Part shown: one piece after another, positions 53,443-62,347 of the stretch | Numbering within the stretch: the first letter of the stretch is position 1 | Layout of the letters: each line of letters starts with the position of its first letter | From: an uncultured Paracoccaceae bacterium | GTDB taxonomy: Bacteria > Pseudomonadota > Alphaproteobacteria > Rhodobacterales > Rhodobacteraceae | DNA: 64,000 bases | Direction of reading: 5' to 3' | Assembly: GCA_947500005.1 (NCBI GenBank) | Contig: CANMQJ010000022.1 | Location: 23,147 to 87,146, forward strand | The notes under the pieces: model-generated | Told to the model about the DNA's origin: nothing | Databases searched by the model: none | The model's input: the letters and a program-made list of their open reading frames with translations, nothing else | Program-made: the position numbers and the translations under genes

Positions 53443-54252
53443 CTACTTGGTGACCCAGCCACCATCGATCGAGATCATCTGACCGGTCATGTAGTCGCTG
53501 TCATCGCTTGCAAGGAAAGAGGCGGTGCCGATGATGTCCTTGGGATAGGACACTCGTTTGATGACAAGGTTGCTTTCCACGATGTCGTCATAGGCCTGAC
53601 CTTCGCGCTCCTTGAAGCCGATCTCGACCAAGTCCTTGTCCAGCTGTTCCCACAGCGGGGTGACCACGACGCCGGGCGCATAGCCGTTGACGGTGATGTT
53701 ATGTTCGGCCAGACCCAGCGCGCCGCATTCGGTCAGCGCCAGACAGCCGTATTTCGAGGTGCAGTAAACGGTCACATCCACCAGCGGCTTGCGGCTGGCG
53801 ATGCTGCCCACGTTGATCAGCTTGTAGGGGTGATCCGCCATCGGCCCCTGGGCGATCATCTGGCGTGCGGTTTCCTGCATGCCAAGCCACATGGCCTTGG
53901 TGTTGACGTTCATGATCATGTCCCAGTTGTCTTCGTCGATATCCATGAAGAACCGGGGCTTGTTCAGGCCTGCGTTGAAGAGACCGACGTTGATGGACCC
54001 GAACGCCTCGACAGCGGCAGCCACAGCCGCCGCGTTGTCTTCGCGCTTGGTCACATCCATCTTGACCGCAATCGCCTTGCCGCCCGCTTCGGCGTTGATG
54101 GTATCGGCAACTTGCTGTGCAGTGTCGCCGTCCAGATCGCCCAAGCAGACGTTGGCCCCTTGTGCCGCAAAGGCGCGGGCGTTGGCCTCTCCCATGCCTC
54201 GTGCGGCACCGGTGATCAGGATGTTCTTACCTTTCAGGCGATTGGGGTCCAT
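53443..54252 (-). CDS. Short-chain dehydrogenase/reductase (paralogue of the divergent SDR)
   Basis: 269-residue SDR: ITGAARGMGEANA, LFNAGLNKPRFFMDIDEDNW, INVGSIASRKPLVDVTVYCT with YCTSK, and ending DYMTGQMISIDGGW. It shares unusual stretches with the SDR at 57376 (NKP..FMD, DSDYMTGQ), so the two are likely paralogues, one in each arm. It likely oxidises the imported sugar. Start follows a GGAGGAGAG site; 22 bases after the regulator stop. Confidence 0.87.
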   Translation of the reverse strand: MDPNRLKGKNILITGAARGMGEANARAFAAQGANVCLGDLDGDTAQQVADTINAEAGGKAIAVKMDVTKREDNAAAVAAAVEAFGSINVGLFNAGLNKPRFFMDIDEDNWDMIMNVNTKAMWLGMQETARQMIAQGPMADHPYKLINVGSIASRKPLVDVTVYCTSKYGCLALTECGALGLAEHNITVNGYAPGVVVTPLWEQLDKDLVEIGFKEREGQAYDDIVESNLVIKRVSYPKDIIGTASFLASDDSDYMTGQMISIDGGWVTK

Positions 54253-54274
54253 TGTCTCTCCTCCTCTGTCGCGT

Positions 54275-56098
54275 CTATTCGCGGGGCTTTATCAGGGCGT
54301 CCGCGCGGGCCTGTGCGCGGCGCAGCGTGTTGCGTGGGGACGAGATCCCGCGCAGCATGTCGTGAAACTCTTCGCCGCAGATCTGGATGATCTCGGCGAT
54401 CTCGGGCACCGGCGGGCGCGGCCAGAATTGCAGCTCGTCGCGCCAGGACATGCCGTCCACGGCCTCAAAGATGGGAGAGGCGCGACGCAACTCCGGATCC
54501 GATCCGACGGAATAGCGCGGGTTGGTTCGGCTGCCGTTCTGGACATAAAGCTTTTGTGCTTCGGGCGAGGTGAAAACCTGCAAAGCCTCGACCGCGGCGG
54601 GAATGCGCTCGGGCGGCAGGTTGGCGGGAATGCCCATGGCATAGCCGCCGACAGGGGCCACCGGCGTCGCCCCCGGCCCGGCTGGGTGCGGCAGATATCC
54701 GGTCTGCCCATGCGCGGGGGACGTCTCGTCCAACTCGAAATACGGCGCGAGCAGGGTATAGCCATAGGCCATCGCCACTTTGCCTGCCGCATAGGGGCGG
54801 ATACGTTCGTACCAGGACATCGACAGGATATCGGGCGGCGAGTACTTGAGCAGGTCCAGCAGGTATTCCGCTGCCTGCAAGCCGCCCTCTGTATCAATCG
54901 TTGGGCGGTAGGTGCGCAGGCTCAGGTGATCGGTATCGAAGCCACCCGCGAATTCCGGCAGATCCAGCACCGGTTGGCCGAAATCCGCCATCGTCATCAG
55001 AACCGTATGGCCCAGTGCGGTGCCGCGCGCAGCGTTCCAGGCGATGCCGTAGCGCCCATGCTTGGGATCGTGCAGCAGGCTTGCGGCATGCAGCAGCTTT
55101 TCGGTGGTGGTCGGCGGCTCCAGCCCTGCCTCGGCGAACTGATCGCGGCGGTAGAACAATAGCTCGGGTGTGGTCTGCGCAGGCACGCCGTACGCGCGCG
55201 CGCCCCAATGGGTGGCCTTCCATCCGGCGGTGTGGAAATCGGCAGGATCAAGGCGCGACAGATCCATCGCCTCGTCCAGCGGCATGAGCACACCCTTTTC
55301 AGCGAACTCGCCGATCCAAGGCAGGTCCACAGCGATGATGTCATAGCGACTGGTGGGGCGCTCGGCGTTGCGCAGGGCCTCTTCGCGCAGCCTGTCGATG
55401 GAAAACGCGCGCTGGTTGATCTGCGTGCCGACAACCTGTTCGAACTGCCGCTTGAGATTGTCCATGACCATGAAGGTCGGATCGCCATGCACCAGCACCC
55501 GCACGCCGCCCGACACCTTGAGCGGCTCGCTGCGCACGGCGAGCGGCGGGATGGACTGGGCGGAGGCATAACTGCCGCCGTAGTAATAGTCGCGCGCGTC
55601 ATCCGAGCGCGGCTTTCCGCCGAACCGCTGTTCGGCAAGGCGGCGCACGCGATTTGACACCTGCATCCACTGTGCCAACAGTTTGTCGCTGGGGTGCATG
55701 GAATAGCTCTTGCCGGTCCGGGTGCGCGGACGCTGTTCGATCAGGCCGGCTTCGATCATCTCTTTGAGTCTGCGGGCCGCTGTTGCATAAGGCACCCGGC
55801 TTGCTCCGATCAGCGAAGTGGGGGTGACCACCTTGGCGCTGAAGTGCCCCTGCATCAGGTGCAGCGCCATGCGCAGGTTGGGGTTGGGGCTGACAAGGTC
55901 AATGGTGTCTTCCACTTCATCGCTGACAGCTTCGAGGAAAGACACCGTGTCCAGCAATTCAGGCGCGCGGCTGGCACCTGCCGGATGGCGATGGCTTTTT
56001 CCTGCGAGAGCGTTCATCAAGGGGACCTTGTCGTTGTGTGCGGGGCGAGCGGAGTGCGCGGTGGATTTATCCGTTCTGGATTTTTCGGAACGCGACAT
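54275..56098 (-). CDS. Winged-helix / solute-binding-protein fusion regulator
   Basis: 607 residues. Residues 1-70 are a polar tail. About 75-140 form a winged helix (TPTSLIGASRVPYATAARRL, then EMIEAGLIEQRPRTRTGKSY). About 198-600 are a complete SBP_bac_1-like fold (GGVRVLVHGDPTFMVMDNLK, YDIIAVDLPWIGEFAEKGVL, RPYAAGKVAMAYGYTLLAPY, EALQVFTSPEAQKLYVQNGS). No signal peptide or membrane segment separates them, so the binding domain would sense ligand in the cytoplasm. Start at 56098 has AAGGAG eight bases upstream. It is the first gene of the minus arm, divergent from the Rbs-type transporter, with paired 14-bp repeats between. This architecture is not the LacI or MocR type; I know no named family for it. 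Confidence 0.82.
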   Translation of the reverse strand: MSRSEKSRTDKSTAHSARPAHNDKVPLMNALAGKSHRHPAGASRAPELLDTVSFLEAVSDEVEDTIDLVSPNPNLRMALHLMQGHFSAKVVTPTSLIGASRVPYATAARRLKEMIEAGLIEQRPRTRTGKSYSMHPSDKLLAQWMQVSNRVRRLAEQRFGGKPRSDDARDYYYGGSYASAQSIPPLAVRSEPLKVSGGVRVLVHGDPTFMVMDNLKRQFEQVVGTQINQRAFSIDRLREEALRNAERPTSRYDIIAVDLPWIGEFAEKGVLMPLDEAMDLSRLDPADFHTAGWKATHWGARAYGVPAQTTPELLFYRRDQFAEAGLEPPTTTEKLLHAASLLHDPKHGRYGIAWNAARGTALGHTVLMTMADFGQPVLDLPEFAGGFDTDHLSLRTYRPTIDTEGGLQAAEYLLDLLKYSPPDILSMSWYERIRPYAAGKVAMAYGYTLLAPYFELDETSPAHGQTGYLPHPAGPGATPVAPVGGYAMGIPANLPPERIPAAVEALQVFTSPEAQKLYVQNGSRTNPRYSVGSDPELRRASPIFEAVDGMSWRDELQFWPRPPVPEIAEIIQICGEEFHDMLRGISSPRNTLRRAQARADALIKPRE

Positions 56099-56154
56099 GA
56101 AGAACTCCTTCTGAAATTGTCCAAAGTGACATCCACAGCATATGTCGAAAAAGC

Positions 56155-56189
56155 CCAATATGGATAATTTGGAATCCAATATGGATAAT
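56155..56189. promoter_or_regulatory. Paired 14-bp direct repeats CCAATATGGATAAT, candidate operator
   Basis: Identical 14-mers at 56155-56168 and 56176-56189, start-to-start 21 bases (two helical turns), in the 227-base divergent gap. They are AT-rich against a GC-rich background and lie 57-91 bases before the fusion-regulator start. A small palindrome TTGGAATCCAA overlaps the second copy. Confidence 0.65.
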
Positions 56190-56325
56190 ATTGCGGACTG
56201 ACTGTCCGAGGGTCCCGGGCAGAATGTGCGCAGTTGTTCAGCAAAGATGGGTCTGTGCCCGAGAGTGGCGCAGGATGCTGCCGTCATCAGGCTGAAGACA
56301 ACAGGTTCAACGGGAGGAACAAAAC

Positions 56326-57288
56326 ATGACATTTCGCAAGACACTTGCCATGACGACAGCGGCCACGCTGACCTTTGCCGGCACTGCATTCGCCGACGGT
56401 CACGGCACCATGAAGATTGGCATCACCCAGAACAACGTCGGCGTCGACAGCTACCAGACCACTTACGAAAAGGCGTTCATCGCCGCCGCCGAGGCCAATG
56501 ACAAGGTCGAGGCCGTCGTGCTTGACGCGGGCGGCGACGTGGCGCGCCAGATTGCCCAGATGGAAGACCTGATCCAGCAGGAAGTCGACGCCATCATAAT
56601 ATGGCCGACCAACGGCGAGGCGGTGATCCCAGCTGTGCGCAAGGCCCACAATGCCGGCATCCCGGTCATTGTCACCAATTCCAACATCGCCGAAGCCGGG
56701 TTTGACTTCGTTAAGTCCTTCTCGGGTCCGGACAACATCACCCAGGGTGCGCGCTCGGCCGAGATCATGTGCGACCGGTTCAAGGATCTGGGCATCGAAA
56801 ACGAAGCCAAGGTTGTGCACATCACCGGCCAGCCGGGCTATACCACCGCCATCGAACGCGCCAAGGGCTTCAACGACCGTTTACCCGAGGTGTGCCCGAA
56901 CGTCGAGCAGATCGACGAGCAGCCGGGTGACTGGAACCGCGAAAAGTCCCAGCAGGTGATGGAAGCCTTCCTTGTCAAGTATGACGACATCGATGGCGTC
57001 TATTCCGGCGACGACAACATGGGTGTGGGCGCAATGAACGCGGCCATCGCCGCCGGCCGCGAAGGCATCACCTTTGTCGGTGCGACCAACTTTGCCGTGG
57101 GCTACGAGGCGATGGAAGCGGGGACCTACTGGGGCTCCATCTACCAGTCGCCGGTGGATGACGCTGAAGCCGCACTCAAGACTGCCATCGACGTGCTGAA
57201 CGGCGTGGACGTGCCCTTCCTCAACTACTTCGACACGCCGAAGATCACCCAGGAAAATCAGGACCAGTTCACCAAGCCGGTGTTCTAA
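56326..57288 (+). CDS. Rbs-type sugar-binding protein
   Basis: 320-residue periplasmic protein with signal peptide (MTFRKTLAMTTAATLTFAGT, cut after AFA). Type I binding fold: KIGITQNNVGVDSYQTTYEK, DLIQQEVDAIIIWPTNGEAV and VYSGDDNMGVGAMNAAIAAG. GGGAGGAAC precedes the ATG. It is the receptor of the transporter encoded by the next genes; a 6-deoxysugar or related hexose is a plausible ligand from the enzyme content. Confidence 0.9.
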   Translation: MTFRKTLAMTTAATLTFAGTAFADGHGTMKIGITQNNVGVDSYQTTYEKAFIAAAEANDKVEAVVLDAGGDVARQIAQMEDLIQQEVDAIIIWPTNGEAVIPAVRKAHNAGIPVIVTNSNIAEAGFDFVKSFSGPDNITQGARSAEIMCDRFKDLGIENEAKVVHITGQPGYTTAIERAKGFNDRLPEVCPNVEQIDEQPGDWNREKSQQVMEAFLVKYDDIDGVYSGDDNMGVGAMNAAIAAGREGITFVGATNFAVGYEAMEAGTYWGSIYQSPVDDAEAALKTAIDVLNGVDVPFLNYFDTPKITQENQDQFTKPVF

Positions 57289-57375
57289 ATCCCGTCACTA
57301 CGGTTGCGGGGCATGGGCGCACCGTGCCCCGCGCAGTTTCGCCAAATAACACCAGTATTTTCCAGGGAGGCACGC

Positions 57376-58167
57376 ATGGGACGTGTGTCTGATCGTGTCT
57401 GCATCGTGACAGGTGCCGGCCGAGGCATTGGCCGCGCCATCGGCGAGGCCCTTCTGGCCGAGGGGGCAAAGGTCTGCTTTGCCGACATCAACGGCGCGGC
57501 GGTGAGCGCGCTGGCCGAAGCGGCAAACAGCCAGGGGAAGGCAGGCCGGGCCACCTCTGTTCAAGTAGACGTGACCAATCGCCAGCAGGTGCGCGCCATG
57601 ATCGCCCATACGGTCGAAACCTTTGGCCGCCTTGATGTGAAATTCAACAATGCCGGCGTCAACAAGCCGATGAATTTCATGGATGTGACCGAAGACAACT
57701 GGCATTTCATCATGAACGTCAACGCGATGGGCTGCATGATCGGCATGCAGGAAGCCGCCCGCCAGATGATTGCCCAGGGTACCGGCGGCAAGATCGTCAA
57801 CACCGCCTCGATCGCCAGCCGTCAGGGCTTTGACAAAGTGGCCCCTTATTGCGCATCGAAGTTCGCCGTGGTCGCCTTGATCCAGTCGGGGGCGCGTGAA
57901 TTGGCCAAGCATGATATCACCGTCACAGGCTTTGCACCCGGGGTGGTGGCGACCGAGATGTGGGAGCAGGTCGATCAGGATCTCATGGACATCGGCGCCG
58001 CCGAGCGCCCCGGCCAGGCGATGGAAGAGTTCTCGTACGAAATTCTCAAGGGCCGCGTGGCTCAGCCGGGGGATATCACGGGCACTACGACGTTCCTTGC
58101 GTCGAAAGACAGCGATTACATGACCGGGCAGATCGTGATGATCGACGGTGGTATGACCCTGGTTTGA
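57376..58167 (+). CDS. Short-chain dehydrogenase/reductase
   Basis: 263-residue SDR: CIVTGAGRGIGRAIGEALLA, FNNAGVNKPMNFMDVTEDNW, TASIASRQGFDKVAPYCASK and YMTGQIVMIDGGM. Paralogue of the SDR at 53443. GGGAGGCACGC precedes the ATG at 57376. Being inside the transporter operon it probably acts first on the imported sugar. Confidence 0.88.
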   Translation: MGRVSDRVCIVTGAGRGIGRAIGEALLAEGAKVCFADINGAAVSALAEAANSQGKAGRATSVQVDVTNRQQVRAMIAHTVETFGRLDVKFNNAGVNKPMNFMDVTEDNWHFIMNVNAMGCMIGMQEAARQMIAQGTGGKIVNTASIASRQGFDKVAPYCASKFAVVALIQSGARELAKHDITVTGFAPGVVATEMWEQVDQDLMDIGAAERPGQAMEEFSYEILKGRVAQPGDITGTTTFLASKDSDYMTGQIVMIDGGMTLV

Positions 58168-58206
58168 CCCGCACGACCAAATGCCTGCGATCTTTGGGAG
58201 GAGTTC

Positions 58207-59181
58207 ATGGCCACACTGACAAAACAGCAGATCGGAACCGTATTGGCGAAACAGGGCATCCTGATCGCCTTTGCGGTCTTCATGGTGGCCTTCACTCTCG
58301 CCAATCCGAAATTCATCAGCATTGACAACCTGTTCAGCGTTGTGCGGTCGTCGGCCATCCTGGGGGTCATGGCGCTGGGGGTGACCTTTGTGGTGATCAG
58401 CGGCAACCTTGATCTGTCGGTCGGCTCAATGATGTCGTTTTCGACCATCGTGGTGCTGGACCTGCACGATAAGATCGGACCGGCCCTCGCCATCCCTGCG
58501 ATGTTCGCCATGACGCTGTGTCTGGGGGCGTTCATCGGCTTTCTGGTCGGGTACCTCAGGCTCAATTCCCTGATCGTGACTTTGGGTATGCTGTCGGCCA
58601 TCCATGGGCTGACGCTGACCTATTCGGGCGGGCAGAACATGGACATTGCCGACAAGGAGGGCACCTGGTTCAGTGTCTTCGGCCAAGGCTCGGCCCTCGG
58701 TATCCCGGTGCCGATCCTGATCTTTGTCGCGCTGGCCGCCTTTCTGGGCATCATGCTGGCCAAGACGCCTTTTGGGCGCAAGGTCTATGCGGTGGGTGGT
58801 AATGGCACGGCGGCGACCTTTTCGGGCATCCGGCGAGCGCGCACGGTCTTTGCCTGCTATATCATTTCGGCCTTCTGCGTGGCCACTGCCGGACTGATCC
58901 AGGCCAGCCGTTCGCTTGGCTCTCAGAATACCGTGGGTCAGGGGCTGGAGCTTGAGGTGCTGGCGGCGGTCATCCTTGGCGGTGCCTCGCTGCTGGGCGG
59001 CTCTGGCGCGATCTTCAAGACGGTGATCGGCGTGCTGATCCTGGGTTTTATCCAGAATGGTCTGCTGCTGATCGGCCTGCAATTCTACGTCCAGTTCGTT
59101 GTGACCTGGGTTATCATCATACTTGCGGTCTGGCTGGATATTGCGGCCAAGCGCGGCAAGCTCTGGTCGCCGATCGCATGA
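58207..59181 (+). CDS. Rbs-type ABC permease (first)
   Basis: 324-residue permease with about nine membrane helices and the family hallmarks VISGNLDLSVGSMMSFSTIV and LEVLAAVILGGASLLGGSGA. GGGAGGAGTTC lies before the start. It pairs with the next permease, so the transporter is heterodimeric, unlike RbsC2. Confidence 0.9.
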   Translation: MATLTKQQIGTVLAKQGILIAFAVFMVAFTLANPKFISIDNLFSVVRSSAILGVMALGVTFVVISGNLDLSVGSMMSFSTIVVLDLHDKIGPALAIPAMFAMTLCLGAFIGFLVGYLRLNSLIVTLGMLSAIHGLTLTYSGGQNMDIADKEGTWFSVFGQGSALGIPVPILIFVALAAFLGIMLAKTPFGRKVYAVGGNGTAATFSGIRRARTVFACYIISAFCVATAGLIQASRSLGSQNTVGQGLELEVLAAVILGGASLLGGSGAIFKTVIGVLILGFIQNGLLLIGLQFYVQFVVTWVIIILAVWLDIAAKRGKLWSPIA

Positions 59182-59227
59182 GCCCTCTGGCCGCGAAGCG
59201 GTAGGGCAAGACAGGAAAGAGGACGTC

Positions 59228-60229
59228 ATGAAAGCGGGAACACTCTCCAAAGCTCTGAAAAGCGGCGCGATCTGGGGCTTCATCGTGCTGGAACTGATCT
59301 TTTTCTCCATCGCGGGGGAATACCTGTCGCTGTCGGACAAGGCGTTCATGGATTGGGAAAACATGCTGCTGCTGCTCAAGCAGTCGGCCCCCATCGGGAT
59401 CATCGCCATGGGCATGACCATCGTCATGATCAACGGAAATATCGATCTGTCCGTGGGTGCGACCTATGCCATCGCCGCGATTGTCCTGCTGGAGAGCATG
59501 ACATGGCCGATCTTTGCCGGTCTGGGCGACATGGTGATCCCGGTTGCGTGGCTGCTGGCGCTTTTGGTGGGGACCTTTCTGGGCGCGCTGAACGGGTTGA
59601 TCGTTTGGAAGACCGGCGTCGATGCCTTCATCGTCACGCTGGGCTCGATGCTGGGGTTTCGCGGCATTGTCTTCATGTTCAATGGTGAAAACCCCACCTC
59701 GCATCTGAACTGGACGCTGGTGGATTTTGCCGAGGCCGAGTTTCTGGGCCTCGCCACCGCGTCGTGGTTCCTGCTGGCGGTCACGCTGGTGATCTGGTTC
59801 GTGATGACGAAAACGGTGCACGGTCGCAACGCCTATGCCATCGGCGATAACCGCGATGCGGCGGTCAATGCCGGCATCCGGGTCGGGCCGCACATTATGA
59901 TCAACTTTGCCATCATCGGCTTTCTGGCGGCGCTGTCGGCAGTGGTCTTCTACTCTGAAAGCGGGTCGGTCAATCCCAATGACGGCCAGCTATACGAGCT
60001 GTGGGTGATCACGGCGGTCGTGCTGGGCGGTACCAAGATCACGGGGGGCGCGGGCAGCGTGATCGGCACCTTTGGTGGCGTGATCGCCATCCAGCTTCTG
60101 CGCAAGGGATTGGGCCATATCGGGGCCGATACCTCGACGGTGAACCTTGTGATCGGGCTGATCCTGATCGTGGTGCTGATCCTTGACCGGCAGTTGAACG
60201 TCAAAGGCAAAGAGGAGCTGAAGGTATGA
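59228..60229 (+). CDS. Rbs-type ABC permease (second)
   Basis: 333-residue permease with MINGNIDLSVGATYAIAAIV and WVITAVVLGGTKITGGAGSV. Start 59228 follows GAAAGAGGACG. ATGA overlap with the ATPase gene. Two different permeases in one Rbs-type operon are common in rhamnose/fucose-type importers. Confidence 0.9.
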   Translation: MKAGTLSKALKSGAIWGFIVLELIFFSIAGEYLSLSDKAFMDWENMLLLLKQSAPIGIIAMGMTIVMINGNIDLSVGATYAIAAIVLLESMTWPIFAGLGDMVIPVAWLLALLVGTFLGALNGLIVWKTGVDAFIVTLGSMLGFRGIVFMFNGENPTSHLNWTLVDFAEAEFLGLATASWFLLAVTLVIWFVMTKTVHGRNAYAIGDNRDAAVNAGIRVGPHIMINFAIIGFLAALSAVVFYSESGSVNPNDGQLYELWVITAVVLGGTKITGGAGSVIGTFGGVIAIQLLRKGLGHIGADTSTVNLVIGLILIVVLILDRQLNVKGKEELKV

Positions 60230-61731
60230 CCGATCCGGTTCTGCATCTCGACGATATCGTCAAGACCTTCCCCGGTGTGCGCGCGCTTGATGGTGTCTCG
60301 TTTTCGGTCATGCCGGGCGAGGTTCACGCCCTGATGGGCGAAAACGGCGCGGGCAAATCCACCCTGATGAAGGTGCTGGGCGGGATCTATCAACCTGATG
60401 GCGGTTCCATCCATGTGGGCAAGGAGCGGGTGACCATGGCCGGCCCGCTGGAGGCCAAGGCCAAGGGGATCGTCTTCATCCACCAGGAGCTTAGCCTTGC
60501 CGAGGAGTTGAGCGTGGCCGAGAACATCTATCTGGGCGAGCTGCCGCGAAAAAGCTTTGGTCGCGTCGATTGGCACAGGCTGGCCGAACAGACCAACTTG
60601 ATCCTGCAAAAGCTGAACGTGGGCTTTGACGCCACGACCCGCGTGGGCGATCTGTCCATCGCCAACCAGCAGATGGTCGAGATCGCGCGGGCCCTGACGG
60701 TTGACGCAAAGGCGGTGATCTTTGACGAGCCTACCGCCTCGCTCACGGATGCGGAAAAGGTCGTGTTGTTCGACGTGATTTCCGACCTGCAAAAGGAAGG
60801 CGTAGGTATCATCTATATCTCGCACCGGATGGAGGAGATCTTCAAGATAACCGACCGGATCAGCATTCTGCGCGACGGGCAGTATCAGGGCACGGTCAAC
60901 ACCGCCGAAACCCACGAAGAGGCCGTCACCCAGATGATGATTGGCCGCAAGCTGGATCTCAGCCGCAACGAAACGCACCACGAACTGGGCGATGTCGCAC
61001 TTGAGGTGCGCGGGCTGAGCTGCGGAAAGCTCTATGAAGACATTAGTTTCGAGGTCCGTCGCGGCGAGGTGGTGGGCTTTTACGGGCTGGTCGGCGCGGG
61101 TCGGACGGAGATTGCCGAGACGCTGTTTGGCCTGCGCGACCCGAGCGCCGGGCAGATCTTGCTGGACGGGGAGGAAGTGCGCATCACCTCGCCCAACGAT
61201 GCGATTGCGCGCGGCATCAGCCTCGTGCCCGAGGACCGCAAGGGTCAGGGGCTGGTGCTGGGCATGAACTGCCGGGACAACATGACCCTGCCGCAGGTCC
61301 AGGATTTGACCTCGGGCCCGTTTGTCGCCGAAGGTGCCGAAGTGGCGATCTTTGACCAGTACCGCGACCGGCTCGACATCCGCACACCCGGCTGGAAACA
61401 GCTTGTCGGCAACCTGTCGGGCGGCAACCAGCAAAAGATCGTCATCGGCAAGTGGCTGTCGATGCACCCCAATGTGCTGATCGTCGATGAACCGACACGA
61501 GGGATTGACGTCGGATCGAAATCTGAGATCCACAAGCTGCTGCGCGAACTGGCCGCCCAGGGCTATGCGGTGATGGTCATCAGCTCGGAAATGCCCGAGG
61601 TGCTGCATGTGGCCGACCGGATCGTGGCGATGTACTCGGGCCGGATCATGCGGACCTTCACTTCGGAGGAGGTGACTGAGGACAGCCTTATTCAGGCGAT
61701 TTCAGGCCTTGGCGGGCATGAGGCCGCGTGA
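60226..61731 (+). CDS. Rbs-type ABC ATPase (tandem domains)
   Basis: 501-residue fused double ATPase. First domain: GENGAGKST, signature LSIANQQMVEIARAL and VIFDEPTASLTDAEK. Second domain: modified Walker A in GLVGAGRTEIAE, signature LSGGNQQKIVIGKWL and IVDEPTRGIDVGSKSEIH. This asymmetry is normal for the family. The stop overlaps the next start (TGATG). Confidence 0.91.
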   Translation: MTDPVLHLDDIVKTFPGVRALDGVSFSVMPGEVHALMGENGAGKSTLMKVLGGIYQPDGGSIHVGKERVTMAGPLEAKAKGIVFIHQELSLAEELSVAENIYLGELPRKSFGRVDWHRLAEQTNLILQKLNVGFDATTRVGDLSIANQQMVEIARALTVDAKAVIFDEPTASLTDAEKVVLFDVISDLQKEGVGIIYISHRMEEIFKITDRISILRDGQYQGTVNTAETHEEAVTQMMIGRKLDLSRNETHHELGDVALEVRGLSCGKLYEDISFEVRRGEVVGFYGLVGAGRTEIAETLFGLRDPSAGQILLDGEEVRITSPNDAIARGISLVPEDRKGQGLVLGMNCRDNMTLPQVQDLTSGPFVAEGAEVAIFDQYRDRLDIRTPGWKQLVGNLSGGNQQKIVIGKWLSMHPNVLIVDEPTRGIDVGSKSEIHKLLRELAAQGYAVMVISSEMPEVLHVADRIVAMYSGRIMRTFTSEEVTEDSLIQAISGLGGHEAA

Positions 61732-62330
61732 TGCGCATTGGCTTTGCCGGGCTCGGCCGCATGGGAGTACCCATGGCGCGCAACATTGCGGCTGCCGGGT
61801 TTGACCTGACGCTCTGGACCCGCTCGACGGACAAGGCGCAAGCCCTGGCCACCGATCTGGGATGCGACGTGGCCGAAAGCCCGCGCGCCTTGTCGGATGC
61901 TTCGGATGTGGTGGTCACCATGCTGGGGGATGACCTTGCGTCCCAAGAGGTGCACACCGGCCTCTTCGCCGGTGCGACGCGGACCTATGTGGAAATGGGC
62001 ACAATGAGCCCGGACTATATCCATTGGCTGGGGGCGCAGGCCCCCAAGGGCTCCACGGTAATCGATGCGCAGGTCTCGGGTACGAACACAGGCCGCGATC
62101 GATGCGCAGCTGGGATCATGGTGGGCTACGATAAGGCGACGGCCGCGCCGCTGCGCCCGCTACTTGCCGCCTTGGGCAGGCAAACCGTCTGCCCCGGCCG
62201 CCTTGGGGCCGGTGCGGTCATGAAATTGGTGGTCAATTCCCTGATCCACGGCATCAGCCATACCCTGGCCGAGGCGCAGGGCTACGGGCCGCGTGACATG
62301 GCGGTCATCCTGCCCTTCATGCGAAAGGAA
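61731..62330 (+). pseudogene. Beta-hydroxyacid dehydrogenase (HIBADH family), C-terminally truncated
   Basis: Starts MRIGFAGLGRMGVPMARNIA with the Rossmann site, then VVTMLGDDLASQEVHTG and the substrate-binding VIDAQVSGTNTGRDRCAAG (normally DAPVSGG). The catalytic Lys region VMKLVVNSLIHGISHTLAEA is present. After about 190 codons the family's C-terminal helical domain (about 100 residues) is missing and the frame runs on to 62435 inside the ThuA gene. Likely a deletion fused its end to the ThuA leader. Confidence 0.72.
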
Positions 62331-62347
62331 ACCCCACGAAAGCAGCT

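Noticed and set aside
54275..56098. Fusion regulator as an exported receptor with a misplaced start
   Set aside because: No signal peptide follows any in-frame Met before the binding fold, the ATG at 56098 has a good ribosome binding site, and the winged helix is well formed.
60226..61731. Degenerate first signature (LSIANQQ) in the fused Rbs-type ATPase as a novelty
   Set aside because: Fused RbsA/AraG-type ATPases normally carry unequal halves, so this is within the family pattern.
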